Shown here in pieces: positions 37,701-47,327 of a stretch of DNA of 64,000 nucleotides. The DNA is from Phellopilus nigrolimitatus (taxonomy: Eukaryota > Basidiomycota > Agaricomycetes > Hymenochaetales > Hymenochaetaceae): the NCBI GenBank assembly GCA_021029095.1, contig JAJOHG010000003.1, forward strand, positions 868,001-932,000, read 5' to 3'. How positions within the stretch are numbered: the first letter of the stretch is position 1; each line of letters begins with the position of its first letter. The notes under the pieces were generated by a model. It did not search any database and had not been told where the DNA came from. It saw only the letters and a program-made list of their open reading frames with translations. Both the position numbers and the translations under genes were made by a program.

Positions 37701-38897
37701 TTGTTGCTCCCAAAACACTAGTGTTATGTCAGTAGGTAGGTATACGATGCACGCGTAATTCTACAGACGTGGCACGCTCCCGCGGACCTGCACATAGCTG
37801 AAGCAGTTTTCATCGGTGTTGAAGATCGTTTCTGTCTAAAATGCTCGTAATTTTAAAACTGAGCAGAATATCAAAAATGTGCATTTACCTCGACGAAGTT
37901 CGCGCAATTACCGTCATCGTCTATTCCGCGCGTGTTGAAGCGCGTGCCAGCGCGTTTCCAGCCCAGACGAGAAATAAGGGAAACGGTAGCGATGACTGGC
38001 GTACCATTTGTTGGAGGCGCAGGAAGGGCAACAGTGAAGACACCAACATATCCTTGGATGGCCAGCACCTGTTTTATCTTTATTAATTTTCATATGAGCA
38101 AAGATACAGACGTAAGGCACACAATAAACTGGCACTGGTCCATTTCATGTCTTTCAAGAGGATCTAGCTTGTCCCGGAAGTCTAGAAGACTGCGCACGAT
38201 GTACTCGTTCCATAAGAATCGATCGTCATATGGGATCGAATCGCCACCCATCTGCTTCCCCTTTATAATCCTCCTGGAGAGTCTAGAAGATATATCCCAC
38301 TGTGGCGAGAGCGCGTAGTAAAACGTGTTGGATGACATAATCTTCATAAGAGGGGAGCAGGGGTGTTCGAAGACGTTGGGCTGCGGGTTGGTAGGCGTGT
38401 ATGGATCGCGCGGGTTATAGTCATTGTTGTGCAGGTCACTCGTAGGGGACACGAGTCTACTCCCGCTGATAAGTCGTCCCAAGAGCTGGAATTGAGCGAG
38501 TAGAAGCCGACGTCATGGATGCGCGCAACGCTTTCTGGAGGGTCAGACGAAGAACGCATATTACCAACGTCCGTGGCAGACAATATGACTGCCAGGAACG
38601 TGTCTAGGCAAGCAGCTCAGCGTTAATGGTAAACATAAATCACTGCACAAGCAACGCACCATCGCCAATGTTGATGAGCCCGAGACAACCCTTGACTCTT
38701 CTAGTCGTCAGTCTGATCGCCCCTGAAAGCTCGAGCTCGTGCTTGGGCAGAAATTCGACCATGACCTTGGAGATGTTTCCTTCCATAGAGCGGAAGACGA
38801 GCGCGCGACTCGGGCTCCCTGCCCGCTCATCTTCAGAGCTTGTGCATAAAACAAGGGTACGCTGGTCGGTCGGACTGTCCTTGAGGTATAGGTGCAT
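34737..38897 (-). CDS. synaptojanin-like phosphoinositide phosphatase (SacI plus inositol 5-phosphatase)
   Basis: Long multi-exon gene starting [18 protein letters not shown] at 38897; about 1,000 residues. The N-terminal half is a SacI domain: [12 protein letters not shown], then [21 protein letters not shown]. Its catalytic Cys-x5-Arg motif is complete once the intron at about 37188-37250 is removed (TG/T codon split). The C-terminal half is a 5-phosphatase: [38 protein letters not shown], then [17 protein letters not shown] (junction at about 35425-35490) and GSDHRPV, so catalytic residues are intact. The tail is proline-rich ([16 protein letters not shown]) and could bind SH3 domains. Closest relatives are yeast Inp51-Inp53, which remove PI(4,5)P2 at the plasma membrane and endocytic sites. 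Divergent from DID2 by 189 bp. Confidence 0.9.
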
Positions 38898-39086
38898 GGT
38901 GTCGCCACCTTTATTAATGGCTCGCCGACGTTTGTTCTGAGCGCGCAGCGGCGATGAGCGCAAGGTACGAGAAAGGAAACCCAATGCACAGATTAGGCGG
39001 TAATCGTCATACCGCCGGCACACAGCTACACTTCACCCTGTACTTTCGACGGCAACGACGACGACAACGACGACGAACGCACAACC

Positions 39087-39943
39087 ATGAGTCACCTAGA
39101 AAGTGCGTGATATCTTTGTACACATACAAGTATCTCGCTGGAACTTTTGTTTAGAAAATCTGTTCCAGCTCAAGGTCGATCTATCTCCTGCGCGTATCGA
39201 ATTAGTTCCAGACTTAACTGATTCGTGCTACTCTAGTTCACCGCAAAGACCCTCAACAGGCAGGCCAGGAAGGCACAGAAGGATGAGACAAGTGAGAAGA
39301 ATAAAGTGAAGAAGGTGCGTCCCACACACCACCCGACCTCTGCCTGCGTGGCACCCGCACTAACGCTGCGCACGGCGGCAGGCGCTGCAACAGGGCAACA
39401 CTGACGGCGCGCGCATCTACGCGCAGAACGCGATCCGGAAGAAGAGTGAAGCACTCAACCTGCTGCGGCTTGCGAGCCGCATCGACGCTGTCGCGAGTCG
39501 CGTCGAGACCGCCGTGACGATGCGCCAGGTGACCGGGAATATGACCTCGGTCGTGAGGGGCATGGACAAGGCGATGGACAGCATGAACATAGAGAAGGTG
39601 CGTCCCTGCCAAATTGTTTTATTAATCTCGCATGACGCTGAGTGGGAATTGCGTACAGATATCAGCCGTCATGGACAAGTTCGAGACTCAGTTCTCCGAT
39701 CTCGATGTACAGACGTCGTACATGGAGGACACCATGTCGGCCACCACAGCCGTCTCGACGCCGCAGGACCAGGTCGATCTGCTCATGCAGAAAGTTGCCG
39801 ACGAGGCCAATATTGAGATCCAACACGAGATAAACTCGAAGAACCTCGAAGGCACGGTCGCGGATCTCTCCCCTGGCGAGAAAATCCGGGAGGAAGATTC
39901 GAAGCTGGCGGAGAGACTGAGAGCATTGCGGCCTGCTACGTGA
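39087..39943 (+). CDS. DID2: ESCRT-III-associated protein Did2/CHMP1
   Basis: Five exons. The first two are tiny: 39087-39102 (16 nt) and 39155-39174 (20 nt), joined as MSHLEKNLFQLK. They are followed by [84 protein letters not shown] and the C-terminal [16 protein letters not shown]. The basic N-terminal helices and the terminal MIM1-like helix (L-x-x-R-L-x-x-L-R) are those of CHMP1/Did2, about 200 residues. Did2 recruits Vps4 to disassemble ESCRT-III at endosomes. In hyphae it is needed for endosome-linked traffic. It lies back to back with the synaptojanin-like gene. Confidence 0.95.
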
Positions 39944-40512
39944 TCCCAGCGACATGACTTTGTGATTTCTTTCTTTATATTCTCTTTGTATATCCAATGG
40001 GTGCCTGAAACTGAATCTAATCGACAACATGTATATCACTATCTGTTCTCTCTTACAACTGTAAAGCATCACCAGTACCAGCAAATGATTTTTTTTGTTC
40101 AATTTATGAACGACATTAAGATGCAACAAACACGACGGCATGTCTTATACGACGGACAGCAGAACATTGCGGAAACAAGTAGGTTATTCAGAAATCATGA
40201 TAACTACGAAGAGGGCATTTCGAATAGCATCATAAACAGAGCGCGACATGGACATGATTTAGACGAGCATCAACGGTGGGATGATTCCAGACAAACGAGC
40301 AACGTATGAATTAGTAAAAGGGTCGTCGCGAAAGCACAGCAGGACAAGGGGCAATCGTAGATAGCGTAGATAGCGTATAAATGCATCACAGACTCATATA
40401 TAACCCAGAAAAAAGAGAAGGAGGACAGGGACGGCGAAGCCAAGCAAGAAGGTTAAATCAAAAACAAATACAAGAAAAGACGAGGCGTCGGTGAAGTTCA
40501 GGACAATGAATG
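39944..40512. other. intergenic between convergent DID2 and the disordered-protein gene
   Basis: 569 bp of 3' flanks. Purine-rich segments (about 40405-40480) but no frame with motifs, no tRNA and no inverted repeat seen. Confidence 0.4.
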
Positions 40513-43175
40513 CTAGCTGACTTGGCTGACAACTCGCACGAAGCTGTCGAAAAGCTGCCGTTTTTGCCGCTCATCGACGCGGGGTGCAGACGTTTCGAGG
40601 AGGCGGCGCACGCGCGCAAGGAGGCCCGAGGAACCTTCAAGAGGGATGGCCTGGGCGTCGTACCGGCGCACATCTGAAAGCACACCAAACAAGAGCAGAG
40701 AGAAAAGATGGGAGGAAAATGCGTGTTTCACAAGATATATCATCACTATTGGTGTTTACAAGTACACATTGCGAATTTTCAGCACTCACACTTCTGCAGC
40801 GTGGCGAACCCCGCATCGTCCAACGCGCTCTTGAACTGCGCGATCACCGCCGTCGCCTCCGCGAGCTCGCGCGGGGGAATCACCCCGCCGTCCCGCCCCG
40901 TGTTCTTGCCCGCACCCGTTGAGACCGCATGCCGCGCGCCGGAGAAGTGCACGTGCACGCCGTCCTCTGGAATCGCGTTTTCCGTGAGCCGCGTCGGCGC
41001 CCACATCAGCCCTGTGTTGGTGTCGACGTATCCGCTCCGGACGCTCGCGTCGCGCGACGGCCGGGACGAGGACGCTGCAGTCGAGGCGGCGGGCTCGAAG
41101 GCGAATGGGGGAAGAGAGGCCTGCGTACGGTGTGTGCGCTGGTTGCTGCTGCCGCCGCGCCGCCCGAGACCGCTGGAGAGCCTCGGAAGCGCGCTGTCGT
41201 CGACGTCGCCGTGTGCTGTGCTCGAATGCGTGTGTCCATTTGACGAAGCTAATGGACTTCGAGTCCGATTTGGCGGAGGACTCCGTGGTTTCAACCGCGG
41301 CGTAGGCAACGGGGGTACTGGACTCGGTGCCTTCGGCTTGATCTTCGCCGGCTCGATAGTCCTCGTCGGGACTGTATCTTTTCTCCCGTTCTGCACATTC
41401 GCCGCCTTCGTATCCTCCTTCTCGTCGTCGCTGCGCGTCCCCCGCGACTCCGACTGCCCACTCTTCGAGCTCGTTCGCGAACCGGGACGCTCAAAGTCGA
41501 AGGTCCCATGCGCCGTGCGTCTCATATGCGTCACAGATGGTTTCAGCTTGGTCGTCTTCTCTCCAGCGGGCACGCGGGTCTCGCGCAAGATAGGCGAGCC
41601 GACGCTCTCGGGCGTGACGCGCCGCTTCTCGCGTTGAGTTTCCTTTTCCTTGTCTTTGTCTCTGTCCTTGTCCTTGTCCTTGTTCAGAAACTTCGGAGAC
41701 GGTATGCGGAGGCACGGCGATATGCGCCCGCGACTCGTACCTGGCGCGGACCGCGAGCGTTCGATACTTATCGCCGGTGCAAGTTTCTGTCCCGTCGGGA
41801 GCGGTGTATGAGCCCGCCTGGCGTCCTGTTGTGAGAATGCCGGGAGGCGGGGCAAAGCGGAAGCATTGCCACCTGAGGGCGGCGTCAACGGCAGCGGGAG
41901 TGGCATCGAGTCGGACATGAACGAGTCTACACGCGGAGAGGCACGGTTGTCTCTGCTCTCTCCTTTCTGCGGTGTAGGCGGCGTGCGCTGCAGCCGTGGG
42001 ACTTCTGGAAGAAAGGTGACAGGTGCTCGCGGCTGCGGTGTATGCAGCGTATTCGCCTTCGGAACCCCCTTAAACGCGACTGGAGACACAGCCCGCTGCT
42101 TTCCCTTGTCCTGGTCCTTCTCGCCATGCCCAGATGCTGCCCGCGGCGTCGTCGCAGACCTCCAGAAATCTAGCTTCGGGGTGGTCTTTCGCGACGGCGA
42201 AGTAGGGGAGGCCGGGACATCGTCACGATATCCTGCCACCCGCTGCGAACGCGTGGAAGTCGAAAGCGGGGGCAGATGGCTCTCCGTCCTGCCTTCTTGG
42301 GCCGTCTTCACTCGCGCGGGCCGCGTTGCCAGCGAAGGTGCTATACCCACGTTTGACGGTGTCGGTAAGTGATTGCGGTCGCTCGTATGGGACTGGGTGA
42401 GCAGCAATGGCTCGCTTGAGGAGCCCGAGCCGCTTCGAGGTGTGTGTGCACTGCGCTTGCGCGGTTTCTCGTCCGCCGGAGGAGGCCTTCGGGCGCTTGA
42501 AGAGGGTAGCAGGACGCCGAGAACTCTTCGGCCCGTCGACGAGGAGTTTGAGGGCGTAATTGGACGTGCAACGGGGCGATTCAGGAGCAGGTCTGAGCTA
42601 GGGCCGCTTCTTCCAGCTGTCGGAGACGATGGAGACGATGGGTCGGAAGTATGCCGGGAGCTCGATGGGGTGTGTGGTGGAGTATTATAAGTATATGCTA
42701 GATTAGGAGTTGGTGTTGCCCGAGACGAGCTCGGAACAGTATCTTTATGTTGCGGACGAGACGACAAAGGCGGAGAGGAGGATTTGCGGGGCTCGGTGGA
42801 ACCGTTGACAAGGCCGTTGGTCCGGAGTCTGGGGGTGGTACGAACTGAGGAGTAGCTTCCCGCAAATGGGTCTGGGGAGCCGGGTAGGACAGGCAGACGC
42901 GACGCTGCAGCGTGAGATGCTCGAGGCGGATCACGGTCATTGCTCGCTGGCTCTTTGTCCCTCACGCGTCGCGCTTTTCCACCTTGTGAGTTTGAACGCG
43001 TGAGCGACTGCGCGGATCGGTTCAAGAAATTGTAAAACTGAAGGATAGAGATATGGGGTTTCATTGGGGAAACAGAGGATACAAGCAAAGAGCTGCGACA
43101 ACGGACCTTCTCCTGAACATCGGACTTGCGCCGTCGCGCTCTATCCGTTTCGCCCCATACTTCGGACACGTCCAT
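40513..43175 (-). CDS. long intrinsically disordered protein with a conserved-looking C-terminus
   Basis: Probably three exons: MDVSEVWGETDRARRRKSDVQEK (43175-about 43107), a long exon starting at FYNFLNRSAQSLTRS after a 69-nt intron, and a last exon to 40513. The product has about 830 residues. Nearly all of the middle is Ser/Pro/Arg-rich low complexity, including a charged DKDKDKDRDKDKEKE run (about 41650-41690). Only the ends look structured: the N-terminal FYNFLNRSAQSL and the C-terminal PRELAEATAVIAQFKSALDDAGFATLQK joined to DAQAIPLEGSSGLLARVRRLLETSAPRVDERQKRQLFDSFVRVVSQ. The first intron keeps frame and uses a weak GTCCGT donor, so it may be retained. I do not recognise the family; a scaffold or cytoskeletal regulator is a guess. 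Confidence 0.7.
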
Positions 43176-43918
43176 GTGGTATTGCTTATTTAGCTCTCTC
43201 TCTAAGTGCTGGCTATGCTAGCGCGATCTGCAAATCAGACAGCGTGTCAGGGTATTTGCGTACACATAAAAGAGAGGGGAATGGATACGTACAAGTATGC
43301 GGGGAACGGCGAAAGTATAGTGCATTCGAAAGGATATGCGTGAACGATTAATACACGTGTGTAACGCGCGCTCTAGGGAACGACGCGTTTGTGGATGAAT
43401 GGTTCTAGTGAACGCGTTGCGGGTGCTCCGAGTTCCGTGGCCTCTCAGAATAGAACAGGTGTCCGTAAGATACACGATTGACAGAGGATATCAACAAGAT
43501 GTCCAAATTTTGCTGGCCAGACGACGTCGGCGTTGAGGACAGCGTCGGGGACGTAGCACGAGGAAAGGACGATCCGGGATCCGGGCAATGATCGGCTGTA
43601 GTGCTTTCCCATTGGGGATGCCTATTGTTTTGCTCAAGCGACAACGTCCGCTCCGACAAGTCATCAATATGTCTCTTTATTCTGAAAAACATGCCAACCA
43701 TGCCATCAAGGACGAGATCAACAACGCCAACTACGACGACAACGCTGCTGCTGCACGGCGACAACGACAGCGATGACCGAAGTGGCTGACTGTTGATGAG
43801 ACTCCCACGCGAAACAATTGCGCGATCATGATCACACTGTAATTCCGGTTCGTAATGCGAAGCCACATTTGTCAATAAAATAGAATAATTTTCGCGGTTA
43901 CGCCCGTCGACGTCGAGC
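43176..43918. other. intergenic between the disordered-protein gene and the serine O-acetyltransferase gene
   Basis: 743 bp between divergent starts. A minus-strand open frame here is an antisense shadow of the acetyltransferase 5' end. I see no other gene or repeat. It should contain two promoters. Confidence 0.4.
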
Positions 43919-45645
43919 ATGGCTTCCAGCTGCTTGAGAAGCTCTCTCGTCGCTGGCCTGTCGAGGCCGCACGCTGTCCGTCGGCTGTCGGGCAGACGCT
44001 GGTACCCTGCAGTTGCAGCTGCAGCTTTATCTACATCACACCCCCGGCCTTCGTTTCCTTGCGTTGATGAACACGCTGCTCGGGAATCGCGTATTTTAAA
44101 ATCATCGTCCCGCCCGTCCGAAAACGACCCTTCTGATTCCGGTCCCGAGCCCGCATACTCGCGTCCAACACCGGCAGAGTACAAGACCTACAAGCACCTA
44201 CACCCCGTTCAAGCTCGTCTACGCCGACGACCCGCTCCCCGAGTTCGACATCGCATACGAGACATGGGGCACCCTCTCCCCGCAGCGGGACAACGCCATC
44301 CTCCTACACACCGGCCTCTCCGCCTCGTCCCATGCCGCCTCCACCGAGCTCAACCCCTCCGAGGGCTGGTGGGAGAAGTTCATTGGCCCCGGAAAGGCCC
44401 TCGACACGAATCAATTCTTCGTCGTTTGCACGAATGTCCTCGCCGGGTGCTATGGCTCTACGGGCCCGTCTTCCATAGACCCGCGCACGGGTCATCACTA
44501 CGGGACCAACTTCCCCGTACTGTCGGTGTTCGATATGGTCCGCGCGCAATTTAGCCTACTGGATCACCTCGGCATACATAGGCTGTATGCAAGTGTAGGC
44601 TGCTCGATGGGAGGGATGCAGAGTTTGGCGGCGGGATGGCTGCACCCCGAACGAGTCGGGAAAGTCGTGTGCATCAGTGGTACGGCGCGGACGAGTCCCG
44701 GCAGTGTTGCAATGCGCTTCGCGCAGCGTAGCGGTGAGTTAGCTCCGAAAAATGTCCAAGAGTCTATGCTGATTATCATCTCCTAAGTGCTTATGTCTGA
44801 TCCTAACTGGAATAACGGATTTTACTACGACGGGCTCCCTCCGCATGTTGGCATGAAACTTGCTCGACGTACGTTTCCGACAAGTTCTTCTGTTCTATGT
44901 GTATTGATCCGTGCTACAGAAATTGCAACGATAACTTACCGGTCTGGTACCTGAATGGGATCAACGATTTGGACGACGAGTCCGAGATCCTTCGTCAGTG
45001 ACTGACCAGACAGGACCGCGAAAGCCTCGCATTCCATTACTTTGTGCCGACTTTTTGATTGAAACATATCTCGACCATCAGGTACGGTCCCGTACTTTGA
45101 AGTGAATCCATTGACATATTAAAATTCTGTAGGGCGAACAATTCTGCCTCAAATACGACGCCAACTCACTTATCTACATCTCCAAAGCGATGGACCTTTT
45201 TGACATGACTGAGCCCGCGCTCCTTGAGCTCGGGCTGACCCCGCCGCCTCCCGCCCCTTCCTCAACTTCTGATACGACGCCGTTCGTGCATGCCCGCGCG
45301 TCGAAGAGCCATTCGCGCTCTCATCCGCCACCGCCGAACCCGCCGCCGCACCTACCCGCGCTCGCAGCGGGGCTACGTCCGCTCGCGCATACGCCCGTGC
45401 TCGTGCTCGGTGTGCAGAGCGATATTTTGTTCCCCGTCGAGCAGCAGCGCGAAGGTCGCGGACGCGCTGAGGATGACAGGGAACGGTGACGTGAGGTACT
45501 ATGAGCTCGGTGGTGTGTGGGGGCATGATACTTTCTTGTGAGTGCTCTTCTTGAGCTGTTGTAACGGGAAAGTTTGTCTGATCAAGTCGATTTCAGGTTG
45601 GATGTCCAGGGCGTCGGAGGGGCTATCCGAGGATTCCTTTCTTGA
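43919..45645 (+). CDS. mitochondrial serine O-acetyltransferase (CysA/MetX family), broken by three +1 frameshifts
   Basis: The protein pieces match the fungal CysA-type alpha/beta-hydrolase acyltransferase: an Arg-rich, Ser/Ala-rich presequence, [30 protein letters not shown], then [43 protein letters not shown] and nucleophile elbow [11 protein letters not shown]. Then come [41 protein letters not shown], and the Asp (VLVLGVQSD) and His (GHDTFL) of the triad. Fungal CysA makes O-acetylserine for cysteine synthesis; homoserine O-acetyltransferase is the alternative. The frame changes by +1 at about 44195-44207 (between YKTYKH and PFKLVY), at about 44950 (an extra base inside YRSG/PEW) and at about 45450 (between EQQRE and VADALR). 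None fits an intron. True introns, including those at about 44733-44788, 44869-44919, 45082-45133 and 45540-45597, are intact. It is either a young pseudogene or a run of assembly indels. Confidence 0.8.
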
Positions 45646-45860
45646 AGCTTCTGCAACTTCCGACACCACTATCTTATACTTAGCTGTAGATAAATGTTTT
45701 ATTTTCCGTGTAGAAGTATAAAGTTCTGCTGGAAGACGCTCGGAGGCGCCAATCCCATCCACGTAAAATAGACGGATAGAGTTGTCGTGAGAAAGGCCTG
45801 TTTCCGACACGTCTTGGCAGTCGGACGGTCAATGTGAACGCTCACTGTCGGTGAACGTGG

Positions 45861-47062
45861 ATGACCTTGTTACACCTGCTTAGGTACCTCTTACTGCGAA
45901 CTCTGAAATTTTTGATGCTGATTTGCTCGTGCTAGTTATGTTGGATTTCTTGCGGCGGCTGGTTTCATCGTCCTTTCGCTAGGTGCGCCGCGGTCTGCTC
46001 TTACAAATGCGCTAATTAATTGGTTGCAATGACAGCGAGTGGATTGTTATGGATCTCAGAGCTCATTGAGGAACACTCGCGGACGGCGAAAACCATCGGG
46101 ACGCGAGCCGTCTATGTGCGTCTGCTACCGTCTTTCACACTCAAGCGCGTTCTGACTTATACCGCAGGTCATCATCGCGCTGCACGCCCTGCTCTACCTC
46201 ACAGACAGCCTGCCCCTTCTGCAGACGGTTTTCTCCATCGCCTGCCACCTCGTCTACCTGAAGAACTTCTCGCACACGTGGCCCTTTATCTCGCTCTCCT
46301 CGACGCCTTTCATCGCCTCGTGCGTGCTCGCCATTGCAAACCACTTCTTATGGTTCTTCTACTTCTCGCGCCGCGCGCACGATGCGCGGGTGCGCATGAT
46401 GCGCTCGCATCGCAGCGGCAGCGGGCCCGGGGCTGCAGGGGACGCTCTCCCTGGTTTCGCGGACGTGGCGACGTTCTTTGCGCTCTGCGTCTGGCTCGTC
46501 CCGCTGTTTTTGTTTCTTAGCTTGAGTGCCAATGATAATGCCCTACCGACATCTGCCGATGGTGAGTGTTTTCGTACCCTTTGAAGACCCCTTACAGATG
46601 TTGTTTCCTCTCTTAGCTCTCCCGGATTCTCCTGCAATGCACACTCCTGTACAGTTCGCCACGACGCGCTCGTCACTTTTCAAGTCGATTCTTGACTCTC
46701 TCCCGCGAATCCGCAGGCGGAGGGCCCCTACGGAAGGAATTATCGTCACGCACACACCCTCACCCTCTGCGCCATCTACGCCACGCACATCCATGTCCGG
46801 GCAAAGCCTTTACCTTTCCGCCGCACAGAGCTCTCCGCACACCTCGCAAGACGTGATTTATCTCGGAAGCTCTGAGGAGAGGCTTGGCCGCACGCGCGTC
46901 GCATTGCGCCCACCACCGAAGAGGTCGGTGACTGTCCCGTCCTCCAACGAATCTGCGAGAGAATCAGACGATGCTGTCGTTGTTGTAGGACATAATTCAT
47001 CCTTGCATGTTTCGAGAACTGCAGAGGAGACGCCTGTTCGTCGGAGAACAGCTGTTGAATAA
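45861..47062 (+). CDS. SVP26: Svp26/TEX261-family ER-Golgi cargo receptor
   Basis: Five exons (45861-45883, 45936-45982, 46036-46115, 46168-46561, 46617-47062) give 329 residues. The start MTLLHLLS is separated by an intron from YVGFLAAAGFIVLSLASGLLWISELIEEHSRTAKTIG, the family's signature N-terminus. Four hydrophobic segments follow (ALHALLYLTDSLPLL, FISLSSTPFIASCVLAI with HFLWFFYF, and VATFFALCVWLVPLFLFLSLSANDNALP). Svp26/TEX261 helps load Golgi mannosyltransferases into COPII vesicles and retains membrane proteins in the early Golgi. The first about 210 residues equal the whole yeast-type protein. The last about 120 are an extra Ser/Pro/Arg-rich cytosolic tail. Confidence 0.9.
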
Positions 47063-47327
47063 TCTTGACATTTTTTGTGCTAGAAGATCTACATCCGCCT
47101 GTATGTAGTTTAAGTACTACTAATACCCATGAGTCTTCTGATTTTTTTTCTTTCTTTCTTTTTTCTTTTTTTACAAAGAGTACTTCTGTGTGTCTGAAGA
47201 GACTAAGTAAAGGGGACAATCTGATTGACGTTCCAAAGTCTTTTTTCGCCACGTGACGTATGTAGTCTCTGCTTCTTGACACCATCTCTGTGCCAACGTC
47301 GTCGTCGGCGAGCAGACACTCACAGTG

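Noticed and set aside
40708..41637. Plus-strand 309-codon frame
   Set aside because: Antisense to the long disordered protein; open only because of the GC-rich, Ser/Pro codon bias on the opposite strand.
43405..44184. Minus-strand 259-codon frame over the serine O-acetyltransferase start
   Set aside because: Antisense to the presequence-coding exon; composition is low complexity and no motif is present.
44161..44210. Intron explaining the first frame change in the serine O-acetyltransferase gene
   Set aside because: All GT-AG pairs of the needed length class would remove the conserved GPEPAY segment or be too short, and the other two frame breaks cannot be introns either.
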